Assembly (NCBI GenBank): GCA_963513935.1
Contig: OY740769.1
Coordinates: forward strand, 103,705,762-103,769,761
Direction: 5' to 3'
Origin: Aphrophora alni
Taxonomy: Eukaryota > Arthropoda > Insecta > Hemiptera > Aphrophoridae
DNA: 64,000 nucleotides
Shown here: positions 23,561-36,700 of the stretch, piece by piece
How positions within the stretch are numbered: position 1 is the first letter of the stretch
How the letters are laid out: every line of letters begins with the position of its first letter
The notes under the pieces: model-generated
Databases searched by the model: none
Told to the model about the DNA's origin: nothing
What the model saw: the letters and a program-made list of their open reading frames with translations, nothing else
Translations under genes and position numbers: made by a program

Positions 23561-26540
23561 TACATTAAGCACATTATCCAAAATATTATAAAATAAAACT
23601 AACAAATGCTTTGAAGCAAGAGAACTTAAAATATCCTTATAATAAAATTATGGATAGAGTTATTATTACATCTAAGAATATTTTGAAGTTCTATTACCTC
23701 AAATCATTTGGTAGGTTTATTTTATAATATTTTTTGGTAATGTGCATAATGTAATATTTTATACATCCAGTTATCCAGTTTAAAAATCTAAAAATAAACC
23801 ACAGCATAAGGATATTGCAGCGGTTTTTACCCGTTTTTAGCCTCAAGGGGGAGGGGTATCGGGTTAGGAAAAATCTGAATACTTTTGTTCCTATGTCGGT
23901 TGTGCATATCAAATTTCATCAAAATCCGAATAACTGTTTTCAGTAAAAATATATTTATATATGTTTTATGTAGTTTAAGAGAAAAGATGGTGTAATTATA
24001 GACCCCCCCCCCTTTAAATACCACTATACCTTTTAGGGGCCCATATTTACACCAACCCACCTAAGCAAGATTGCAACTATCATATGTAAACTAAAGTCTT
24101 GTTTCTAAAAGTAGGCTAGCTTAGTATCTCTGCTTTCTGGATATAACTGTGAAATTATTTGAAACTAACCAAAGGACGTGAAAAGAAAACTACTTCACAT
24201 ACCTGTCAAAGGTTTGCAGTCGAGAACAAACATCAATTCGGACAATAACTGACACTATATCCAAATTACTTGAAGAAAAGGTTCCAACTGTTCCCTACTC
24301 CCACACTCCTACTATGTATCTTATGAACAAGTAACCGCTAATTTACAGCATCTGGCCGCCAGTCTGCAGCACCTCCCATTCCCCCTTAGAGAGGGTTGCC
24401 CATATTTACACCTGTGCTCGTTTTTATACCTTCCCCCAGACAATTTTTACTCATCTATATATATTATATTTGTATTTTACTATGTTTTCAAACATTTAAG
24501 AATAATAACTAATTTAATTTCACATATTTAACAATATTATCCAATTACTGAATGTAAATATTTATTAATAAAATCCATATTTGCAGAAATTTGAGAACAA
24601 ATTTTGTGTCCTATTATGGTAAAAAAAGTTTAAATTTGTACATACAGTATTCCCAATTTTGCTTTTGTTTTTTAATCAAACTCTTTTAATTTAAGAAGAC
24701 ATATTAGTTATTATAATAAATAAAAAGTTGTTTGGTGCGTGGTAAGTAGTTGTTTGACCAAATTGCCGTGCCACTACAAAAGTATGCGTGTGTTGGCTAG
24801 TTAAAATGCATACGTAGTCATATGTTAGATAAATTTTTGCACAGCTGGAATTGTCAGTTTTTAATTAATCGCCAATACCAGTCTAAACAAGAATTTAAAC
24901 ACCAAAATAACATAACCTGAAGTCATACGAAATATTTGTATTTTATATTTAATCATTTAATCTATCAAATCATTTACATTTATCAAGAAAGGAGAAAAAG
25001 GAGTCCCTCAAATTTGAATCAACAAATCAATTTGGTGCGTTCTACAACTAGAGTCTAGAGATTTCTCTTCAGTACCATTGTACGTCTAGTACGTCATACC
25101 AACAGCCAACAGCTGTTACATGTATAAAATAAACAGGAGGAAAATTTTTGGACCTAACTTGAGTCATATTTTTTATTTTTATAATGTATAATATTATTGT
25201 GTATGTAAATTGCATACCAAAAAGATATCCTGGAATTACAGAGTGCTTTGCAAAGTATTTTATGGTATTATTATGTCTCCAAAATAGATGTTGTAGCAGT
25301 GTAGCATGCAATGTGTAGTAATAATTTACCTGTAGACTTTATTATGTTTGTTTTGTCGGAATACTATGGTAACCGCGTCGAATATATGACATGTGTTGCT
25401 AAAAACCGACTGTAGTAATATAAACAAATACTGTACACTTGCTTTTAAGTTGTATCCTAGGGCTATTATAGGATAATTGTTTCTTGAACTCAGAACTTGG
25501 CATTAGGCATCCTTCTCTTTTCGTGTTCTATATACATGCTCCTTATTGTGAATTTTTGTCTCATGTTGATTTTTAGGTTATGTACATATTTTATAATGTT
25601 ATAATTTTTTATTGATCATGATTATGAATCATCAACTAAAGTCTATTGTTCAAATTTTTGATATGGAAGAACCCAATATTTTGTTAACCTCGTGAAAATG
25701 CATGATATTAGTTTTGTTGAGGAACCTTGGTATTTCCAATTAATTAGCATAAACTTTTATTTTAAAATTTAATGAAACCTGCTCTTCTAATATGGGAGGC
25801 CTACTTCTTTCTTACCAAAGATAGTCACATTTTAGGCTAGGTTATTTTAAAAAGAAAACCAAACTTATTAGAAGCAAGACTTTTTTAATATAAAAATAAA
25901 AGTAGAAAACCAGCAGAAAAACCCTGAAGAAGTTACAGGAAAGGTCTAAAATCGGTTTGTATTCATTAATGTCCGACTGAGAAGAGAGTAACCATATTTG
26001 AAATATAATGGATTTTTAGAATTCAATATAGGCCTACATGGAACTAAGCGTACCGAAGTTTTATTACATAAGGAATAGGCTATTTGTTGTGTAAAAAGGT
26101 TAGGTTAATGGTAAATATCGGTTGTACATCGTCCTTCGATTTTTCTATAAAAAATTATGAAAACATGAAGTATTTACTTTCTAATCAAAGGATCACATCA
26201 TATGTGTCGCAATTAAGATTTCAAGTTCAAAAATGCATTTCTTCACTGTTAAATAAGACATAGGAAACAAACAAGAGATACAGCTGTTAGGTTAAAGTCT
26301 AATAAGGAAAGCCAATGTTAATATATATGACTACGTTAGTGTATGTGTTATGACTACTTTATTTTAAAACAATCAGATCATTTTTAATTTCCTAAGACAC
26401 TTTTAAAGTCAGAAAATGCATTAGTTTATTAGAAAATAGGAATATTAAAGTATTGAAATCAACTTCACAATTAGTAGCGTCTAAGTTGCATAAGTTACAA
26501 AATGGGACGTAAATTATATAGGTGAGTTCAAGTCAGTTCT
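23561..26540. other. Non-coding stretch, no gene seen
   Basis: A C-run at 24003-24012 and assorted AT-rich sequence. The minus-strand frames 23694-23912, 23827-24060 and 25069-25311 have no recognisable domain. If the SAM gene has an upstream promoter and first non-coding exon, they probably lie here or in the next kilobase, but I could not locate them. Confidence 0.35.
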
Positions 26541-26631
26541 CTTGTTCTCAAGTTAGGTAGTTCAAATCAGGTAAATATATAGAGCCACCTGACGACCTAA
26601 TAAAGACTTAAAGTCAGGTCAAGTCAGGTGG

Positions 26632-26677
<46 letters not shown>

Positions 26678-26691
26678 GACTTGAGAACAAG
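26541..26691. repeat. (TA)n tract flanked by inverted arms
   Basis: CTTGTTCTCAAGTTAGGTA (26541-26559) is the complement, with one mismatch, of TACCTGACTTGAGAACAAG (26673-26691). Between them lie further AGTCAGGTGGCTATATA-type repeats in both orientations (GCCACCTGAC at about 26583, GTCAGGTGGC at about 26623) and a (TA)n tract at 26632-26674. The arrangement resembles a small TA-rich palindromic MITE. Confidence 0.75.
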
Positions 26692-27298
26692 TGATTAGTA
26701 TTATTAGATTTGAGAACAAGTAAATATTAGTAGGCTATTAACATTAGCATTCCTAACCTATGTAGCTGGATTTCGTACTTTTATAAATCTCATTTTCTAT
26801 TAAACTAATGCATTTTAGGACTTTTAATGTTTTTGCGGCACATAATATGATCTTATCCTTTGATTTTTTATAGAAAAATCGTAGGATGATAAATATAGCC
26901 TATATCCCTATATTTACGAGGTTAACTTGGTATTTAAATTATCCTAGCTTACATCACAGTAAAATAGTAAATAAAATTAAACTTTAAATTAAGATTTCTA
27001 GATGCATAGTTGTTAGCAGCTCACAAGCACAACACCCAGTACAAAAGTTGTAGCTTTGCTCTGCTGAATTTCTTCTGTAGATTCTTGGGGTATAGATTTC
27101 CTTAATTAATGACAACAATTTGTGTAAATTTAGAGTTTGACAAGATCTAGGTATGATGAGATGAGACTATGTGTGCATACTAACCATCAAGAGCGTTCTT
27201 TTTTAAATTGAAATAAGAATAATTATTTTAATAGCTTTAAAGGCTAATTACAAATTGTTAAAATATCTAATCTACCATAAACTATCGCAGATGTAAAC

Positions 27299-27300
<2 letters not shown>

Positions 27301-27344
<44 letters not shown>
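27301..27344. repeat. (TA)n microsatellite
   Basis: About 21 TA dinucleotides, about 270 bases before the putative 3' splice site of the first SAM-gene coding exon. Confidence 0.9.
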
Positions 27345-27616
27345 CTTTAAAATATATATAATTCTAAAATGTTTATGATATGCATTAGATTGATAACTCC
27401 AACTTGTCAATGTTAGACTACAATGTATAATGTCTAGTGCTGGTGGTAATATTTAATAAAAACCTTTGCTAGATAAGACTGCATAAATATGTTTTACTTA
27501 ATAAACTCTTAAGAATGTCAGGAGTCATTACTTCAGAACTGTACATGATTTTAAAATTTTATAATTTTCATGATAAATAAATCTCTAAAATTAGAAATTG
27601 CTTCATTGTTTTTCAG

Positions 27617-27738
27617 ATGTTTGGTAACTACTATAATTTTTACATATTTGGTCAATAAAGAATATGGATTTTCCAAATTCCAAGTCATTGCTAGCAGATA
27701 TTGAAAAAAAGATTGAAGATGGAGGCTACAAGGAACAA
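27617..27738 (+). CDS. SAM gene exon with start codon (first coding exon)
   Basis: A good 3' splice site (GTTTTTCAG, ending 27616) is followed by 47 untranslated bases, ATG at 27664 and 25 codons up to CAA|GTAGGT at 27738. An ATG directly at the splice site (27617) is out of frame and meets a stop after 13 codons. If the true acceptor lay inside the exon (for example after GCTAGCAG), a longer N-terminus from upstream exons would be possible. Confidence 0.75.
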
Positions 27739-30700
27739 GTAGGTTAAAATTTTACAAGGCAACTTATCAGAATTACTATGATCTTATTATAACATACTAA
27801 ATTCAGTCAGTGGCTATTCATAAACCAATTTTTATTATATACATTTTGAAGGTAAACTCTTAAGCTATTTTTCTACATAATCGCCGTATAAATTAAGGCA
27901 TTTATCATAACGTGGTACAAGATTTTCAATGCCCTCTTTGTAGAAATCTGCCGCCTGCGAGTTCAACCACTGGTTTACACGGGCATGGAGTTCAGCGTCA
28001 GTGTCAAAGCGTTGTGTAGCGAGCTATGTCTTCATCACTGGGAACAGATGGTAATCGCTCGGCGCCAAATCCGGGCTGTATGGTGGATGATTGAAAACTT
28101 CCCATCCAAAACCGTCCAAGAGCTCTTAGGTACGCTTGGCCGTGTGAGGACGTGCGTTGTCGTGGAAAAACAAAACTTTTCCGCTAAGTTTCCCTGACGC
28201 TTGTTTTGTATCACGCGTCTTAATTTTTGGAGTGTTTCACAATACCTCTTTGAATTGATTGTTTGGCCACGTTCAAGAAAGTCAACAAAAATCACTCCCA
28301 TTGGATACCTGTCGATGCACTTCACAACTGACGAGATTTTCAATCACAGCGCTCACTTATAACTTCACTTATAAAAAAATACAATAGCTCTAGCTACCAC
28401 GGCTGGTTGCGTAATGAGTGTAGAAACATTCTGATGCCAAGATGGCGGTGCTAGCCCCGCCCACTGCCGCGCCAGCACAAAACATCTGTTACTTTCTGGA
28501 TCGCCCACGTACGTAAGACAGTTTGGGGTGAGTTTTCTGATATATTTTATTGCAGATAAATTAAAAAATAAACCTCAAAATACATTCATTGCATTTTTAT
28601 TTAGTAAAAATAATCAAAATGTAAGTTTTTAAGAGGGGCTTTTGTTTGAGTTTTTAAATGTATTTTAATTTAGTAAAAATAATTTAAAATTGTATATTAA
28701 TAACTTTGTTTGTGAAAATTTGGCTATTTTATTTACTTCAGAACTTCCACAACTAAGCAAGTTTACATGTTGGCTCATATGTGGGGCGCTTGATCTATGA
28801 CAAAAAATATATAATTTTTATTACTATAAACCAACTGTCCCATATATGACCCTCTTATAAAATTGCTTATAACTGTTAAAAAAATATATTTTATAATTTA
28901 GATGTACATTTATAGTTTTTTATATAACATAATCGAATTCAGTCACACCAATCTGTTGGTAGAGTCCTATTTTTTATGCTGGTCTGTGGTAATGAACTGC
29001 CCAGCACATATATGTGCTGCTTGTTAACAAATGTGTTCACCTCCTTGGTAATTCATCTCCTCTCAATGAGGTCAGCAAATAATAGTCTCCAATTCCTGAT
29101 CCCCATTTCCCTCAGGTCTCCCTCCACATCCTGCAGTAATCTCCTTACTCTACCTCTTCTTCTTTGCCCATTAAATATGATTTTAGGCAACCTGTTACCT
29201 CCCTTGTGACAAACGTGACCCAACATTTAATTCGCCTGGATTTAACAAATCTCACCTGGTTTTCAACTTTTATAGGTCTTCTAATTCTTTATTCATTATT
29301 GCCACTCTGCGTCCACTTCAATCGGTACAAATATTCTTCTTGATATCCTCCTTTCGAAAACTTTCAATGAATTAATGTCACTGTTTAGAAATGACCAAGT
29401 TTCTGCTTGTATATATAAAAACTGGGTGAATTAGTGTATTGTACAATCTTAATTTAGTATTTCTACTCAGTAGCTTAGGCCCGAGCAGCTTCTGATTAGC
29501 CTAATAGGTTGTGTTGCCTCTTTTAATTCTATAAAAGAATTTCTTCACTTTATTTTATTTTCACAGCGGCTTCTGGTATGCATAATAAGTTTTGTTACCG
29601 CTGTTATTTCTCTAAAAGAATATGGTCACTTCATTTTATTTTCACTGGTTGTAATAAACCTAGGTATCCAAATTGTATTACTCCTTGAAATTTATAATGA
29701 TCAACTTTTATATCTCCACTTTTTTCTCTGTTATGGATAGCTTCATGTATATTGTTTTCCCCTCATTTACTACAGAGTATTTGAACAGTTAAACAACCCA
29801 AATGCCAATTTAGTGTATCTTTGAAGCTTTTTTAATAATGTTTTTATTAATTTCCAAAATAAAAACAAAATTTACAAAAAGTATTAGAAATGTATTAGTG
29901 TTGGATATCTCCGCCATTATTTTCAATGTTTGTTCATTAACTCATTTTCTTACATTGGTACCTTGTTTATCGTAACAGCATTAATCGTTGATCTACAATC
30001 TTCATTATTTTTTGAGTATTTCAGCTGTATTAGGGTTGTTTGATTACACATTATCTTTCAAAAGACCCCACAAATGAAATCCGGAGGACTAAGGTTTGGT
30101 CAACGAGAAGGCCATTATCCATAAAAAAAATTCCATTCATTAAAGAAATCGTGTAAACATTGTGAGTGGTGTTCGCCTACTTTCATCTTACTGTAGCTAG
30201 CAATCACGTTCATGAGTAGCAAAGCTACTAACTCCATAAGTATGTTTTGGTACCGTTCAGCTGTGACAATTTCTGAAAAAATAAATAGGCCTGACGATTC
30301 TCCGACAAGATCTAATTTTAGCAAATGCAAAGGTTTTTTTGTGGAACATAGATATTGGTTTTCTGAAGACCAAATTCTGGAATTCTGACATATCCGCTAA
30401 GTTGAAACCTAGCTTCATTGCTGAAAAAACCTTTTATTGAACAGATATGTCATTTCGAATGACTACTAAACCGGTAAGAATATAATTTTAGTAACTATGT
30501 AGCCTTATAAACACTTCTGTAAAGAAATCCAACCCGATTAAAAAGTTTTTGAAGAGACTTGGAAACTCTGAAATGTTTGATTCAGCATATCTATGCTGTT
30601 TTTAGTTAAAATACTTCCACGGCCAGTGCGCTTATGATCATGTACACCTTCTGTATCCCGAAAATGAGTAACTAGATGAAGTAGTTGATTTGTTGTCTAC

Positions 30701-33700
30701 AGTAGCATTTATAAAACCCTCTTGACACTTTGTGTACAATTTCATTTTGATGTAACTTTCAATTGTTCCTGCGTGAAAGGCATTACTGCTCAGACTGAAT
30801 TAAATAGTTGATACCATACCCACTGTTGACGAGTGCCATGATCTAACATTACTACCACTCACTTTACTGTCACACAACAAATTTCCCTATTTAAAATATC
30901 TTTTACAAATTTAACTGTTATTCCTACAAGACATAAAATTTGGTTTGTGACTTTTTAATCATTCACTGTAAGACCTATGGTTTTTATTACCTTCCTAACC
31001 AGTTCTCTGAATGTCTTTCAAAATGATCAAATTCTTACAATTTTAAATTAACAAGTATGGTTTGTTTAAAAAATTGAACAATTCATAAATTGTTGTAGAA
31101 TGTGTAATATTCAAAAATATAAATATTTGTTTTTATATTTTGTGTGGGGTAATAATTGGAGGCCTTTGATTTCTAGGTATAAATCATTAAATAAATAAAA
31201 AAGTTATGATCTAAAGACTTTTTTATGGGCGTTGAAATTCTTAATGTATAAATTCTTATGGGTACATACACCACAAATTTGCCTTTTGTTCTTGGTTTAT
31301 GTGATGACCGTTGTCGAAAACTTTTTAGTGTTTTTTCATTGTTGTGTTGTATTTGTGATATGTAAATTTACCAAGGACTCAAGTAGGACAGAACTCATTT
31401 TTTAATTATTGTAAAAGGAGGGTGTAACCGTAAGACATTAAAATAAAATGGTTGTAATCAATATGTATAGTTTATCTCAAAATAAAGAACTTGAGATCTC
31501 TATCTAGGTACTCTAGTTTCTAGATTATTACTAACAACTGATCATTCTCTTTTAAAACACTGACCCATTTACAAGCCGTTAGATTATAATTTCAAAACTG
31601 ATTGTGTACTTTGAATATTTTATTAATTTTGTTTGTCTACTCATTGTTTTATTTTTTAAACTCTGAGGATATATTATTATATACTATGAAAACTTGATAA
31701 TTCATCACTTTTGGGAACGGAGGGTGTAGAATTTTAAAAAACTCCCAAGTTAAAAAAGTTGTGTCAATATAGGCTACTAAAAAATTATTATTATAAGTAA
31801 ATATTTAGAAGAAATTATATACCTGTTTACTTCCATTTATTAATCAAAAATTAAATTCCTAATAAATTGTGTAATCTTTTCTTAAACTAGTTTTTCTAAT
31901 CCTTTTGTAATTGCTAAGTTACAGACAGGCTATTTCAAAATATTTGTCTTGTTTTATTGTTCATACTGCAAGATACACTTTCTACTATTTCTTCAGCATT
32001 CAAAAAACTCATATCCCTAATCTAAGTTATCAACATTTAACCAACCATGAAGGTCACACTGTTCTGTTGGGGGGAAAAAATATGAATTTTTTCCTATATT
32101 TGAGACACTTATATAGGCAATTGTTCGTTTTTGACTTGGTAGCTTCGTTAGACTATGGTTAAGCATGTTCAAACTTTATTGCATTTTTCCGTGTGTCTAA
32201 CATACTTCTCTGTCTACATTGGTCTAACAGGCATAAAGACTTTAATCATCAAAAAATAAATAATGAAGAAAATTTATAATTAATTATTCTCATACTTCAA
32301 TTTTTACCTTAAAATATTTTGGTTTTTTATTTTATTGTTGGTTACTTCAATACCTACTTGATTATCATCAATGACAAGACATAAAAGAAGTAACTTGTGC
32401 TTAACTAGCAGAGAAGCCAAAAGACATGGTGTGACAAGGTCTGCTGATTCAGATAACAGAGAGGAAGTTAGACTTGAAACAGAACAAGACCAGAATTATG
32501 ACTCTAGGTCGAGGATTCATTCAAAATGCACCAAAAGACTGAGTCTGTATATAGCCTTCTAAAAGTGAGCATAAGTCCCTTCATTGAGAGAGGAAAACTC
32601 ATGTTAAGCATATAAAAATACAGAACCGCATGCCTTACGCAGAATCTGGTGCACAATGTTATTGATAAGCAACAAAGTTAAAAGGAACTCCGCAGATTAA
32701 GCAAATACACTAATCTCAGGTTGAGGGAAAAGAGAGGTTTATAAAAGATAGGGTCATGCCATGTCTACATAAGACCAAATTTTTGTTTAGGATATTAATC
32801 TGAATTTACTTTTTTTGAAAGTGTGTCTATTGTACAACACTAGTCATGCCATCGCATACCTTTTGTACATGTAATTCCAATCAACGACAAGATCATGATG
32901 TCTTGTTGTTGACTTATTCAACTCACAATATTGTGTAACTTGAAATCTTAATAATGACATCTTGTATCTTAAATGATGTATTTATGTGATATGATTTTTT
33001 TAATTTTCTGTTTCAGGATGAAGAAGCAACTTCAGTTTTAGACAAATATTGGTGAGTTATTTTGTAGAATGAGCTTACATGTGGATTGTCTTGAATAGTT
33101 TTAAACAAATTACATAGACACTTTGAACTAAAAAGAGAACAATGACATTCAAGCCAATTAAAAATTGTTTGTAGGAGTTGTAGATTCAAATTTGGTATAA
33201 TTTTATCCCAGTCCTGGTATTAGTTAAAGTTGAACAATGGTCACCTGAGATGAAAAGCAGACCACCGTAACATCAGAAGTTTAAAACCAGAATAAACTGT
33301 CAGTAGAATTGCTCCTGCCTTTATTTGTCACAGATTTTAGAGAGGATTTAATAACATTATAAGTTCTGAAAATTTAATTTTAATCTCATTTGTGTCAATG
33401 GCTCAGTTCTAAAGGTTCTCATAGTCTTTCATTTTTAATGAGTTCTTCATTTTTAAATACAGTAAGTTCTCTATTTATGAACTTAATGTGTTTGTAACGA
33501 GCTATCGTAAGTCAAAAAAATGTCAGCACATTACTAATATTCATGTATTACCATTTTTGTACAGATAAGTAAGTGGGTCATTTAGATTTAAAAAGAATTT
33601 TAATACTTATAATTTATTACAAATTAATTTTACTGAAGTACAATTTGATAGTCTTACTTGATTTCAAATGATTAGTGATAATCATTGATTCCATGGAATC

Positions 33701-36700
33701 ACAGCTTTTAATTGGTCCATGATGCAAATTTTAGCATTTAAAATTGCAGTCGTAAAAGGATGTACTTCATATTAAATGTTGAGCTTGACTTATGAGAAAA
33801 ACTATACAGTACAACAAACACACAGAACACAATTCTCATAAAAAAATACGCCTAAGTATCAGACGTGTTTCAACGACAAGGTCGTGCTCTTCAGTGATAC
33901 ACCAGCTACACCAACCAAACCACAACTTCATATCAAGCTTTATCCGCCATCTGTTTTTCCTTTTTCAAAATGTTTATTTATTTGTCTATTGCTTTTAAAT
34001 ATATAACAAATATGTAATTAGCAAAAGTCAGTACAATAATCTACACTCATTGATCAAGGTCCAAAACATCACAATCTAAGTATTCCACAACTGAATAGAA
34101 TGCCTTCTCTTTAAATTCATTTTTCCCCTCTATTGTGATTGCCTTTTAATTAGTTTCACGCTACAGTTTCATGATCATTATGTTTAAAAAGCTGCTTCAA
34201 TTATAAATACACTAACTAACCAGTAGTGACATTTAAATACAGTAATCATTTTTACAGAAAAATTGACATAAAAGCCACTCGTAACATAAACTCTGATGGT
34301 ATAATTCAACTACCGGTAACTCGTTTTAAATGTATATCCTGTAAACATTGAAAACAATTTCCCACACATGAGTATCACATTTTCCCGCCCCCTTGTCAAT
34401 CATTCATCGGTTTTCAAAATTTATTTGTAATAATCTTAGAATTTGGAACTTTCTGTCATCAAAACTTCATAGACCAAATGTTCATAAATCGGAATCAAGG
34501 AATACTGTTTATATCTTATTTGGTCTGCCCCAAACCCAATTCCTAGCTGTGCTAGTAGTCTAGAGGCCTTAATTTCCTCTCCTCCCTCAAAAATCTCTCA
34601 AGATTCTCATCATGTTTGAGTAAATTTTTAATCTGTTCAGATTGTTGTCTTATTATTTTTCTTCCAAAATGTATAGGAAATTTTATTTAAACGTTGAAAT
34701 ACATCATCTTTCTGATAGTCATTATTGTTCAAGACCAAACAATTATTCAATATTTAAAATACACTTTATATTTTTCTCAATAAACCCTTAAACTCTTATT
34801 ATAATGTACATACTAACATTTTAAAATGTTAAACAGAGTCTTTATTGCATTCCCAGGGAAGATGAATTTGCCACAGTTGTAACATATCTAACAGGCCTCA
34901 ACTTGAGTCAATACGTTGGATTGTTCCATGACAACAGAGTAGATAATGACATATTTTTCTCATTGACTGAAGAAGATCTATGTGATATTGGAATGCATAA
35001 TGAGGAACACAGACAGAAACTATTGAATGCAATTTCCAACCGTGGACGACATCGAAAGAAATTTGGGTGTTCTGTTAAACTCAGGTAATTTAATATAATT
35101 TGTGATAAAATTTTGGAGTGATTGGTTGAATGAAAGAATTGGATAAGTGATATTCCCAGGTATAATATTCACATGTCCAACAAATTTAATTAATCTGAAC
35201 CAAAGAACAATAAAATTAATTTCATACATTTTTTAATATTTTTTTTTTCTTTGTGACAAAAATATCACGGTATATAATATCATAACAAGCCTTTGCGTAT
35301 TAAAATAATTGTAAATTTAAAAAACATTGTTTCCTTACTATATGCTCGAAAAGATCTAGGTATAAGCATGTTTCTATCATCATGGCTATGCCTAACTCAA
35401 CTATACAAGCCGCCATGAATGTAGTCCGTTGGGTAATAGCCAATAGGTAAGCATGCCTGTTGTCAATTCAAACAACACCCTGCATAAGGCTAGCCGGGGA
35501 TCGAGACTATTGACATCTTGCAATGCTAATATAGTTGCATAAATAAGTATTTTATAATGTTTGCATAGGTTTTTATGAGTTACACAATAGTTTTTTGTTT
35601 TAATAATTTAAACATGTTCAGTGTAACAGATACATTAACATTATATGTTACTTAAACATGAACCTATAAAGAAATATATAACAAATTTGGTTGAAAATAA
35701 TAAACTTATCTTGCATTGTTTATTACGTTTAAGTCCTTTGGGTGAATATACTGCTTTGAAATTTAATCAATTTTCTTAATAATATAAATTATTAGCTTGC
35801 TTAAGAAAATTTATTAAGCACTATTATTAACTAATGATAAGGGAACAAAGGTGAATGAAACTAACTATAAAATCCGCACAAATTGAACAGATTAATTGAC
35901 TTGGTCGTCCACAGATGCACTGATGTTGTTTATCACTTAAAGGATGGTGATAAGAGTTTAAGGAAATATTCTGGAAGTGGTGTAAACAAAGAGGCAAATA
36001 CACAGCTCAGGCATTGACTCGACAGGAAGTTCCCGAATAACAATCATTTTCATATCATTTGTTATTTTCATTTAATTCTAAAATTTGTTAATAATAACAT
36101 TAGTACTAGAAAAACGTTACTCCTTGTTTATAATGTTGATACATTTAAGTGTACAATGTGGAAAGTAGTATTTATTTACAACTTTATTAGTAATGTTACA
36201 GGCGGCAAGAGAGTATACTGCTTGTCTGTGGTAATGTAAACATTTTTTGCTTTAGCAGTAGTGATTATTTTCAACTATTATTTTCCCACAGGTGCCAATT
36301 AACTCATTTTGAATTCGGGGACTTATATATAATGTATTTTTGGACCTCTATTCCATATGCAGGGCTTAAGGGACTTATTTTCGAGATTTAATAAATGAAA
36401 TAACAAAGTTATATATATAATAATAAAGCATGGTTTTTTTTTTATTTTAAAGACCCCTACCAAATGCCGGATAAGAGAATGACTGACATGAATTTCAAAA
36501 TGGATTGAAAACACATAACACTATTTTAGTAAGCCAATGAAAATTCTAATATTTTGTATATTACTGGAATAAAAACTTACTTGTATAATATTAAGATAAT
36601 TTTACAAGTAAGAATCATTTTTACTTTCGGAATCATTTCAGTCGTTCTCCTGGATGGGGAATGGCAATTAATTTATTCTTTATTTAAAATTACAGTAAAT

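Noticed and set aside
27617..27658. ATG directly at the splice acceptor as the SAM gene start
   Set aside because: It is out of frame with the SAM exons and stops after 13 codons.
35385..35520. tRNA gene or tRNA-derived SINE
   Set aside because: No cloverleaf could be drawn; A and B boxes do not both fit.
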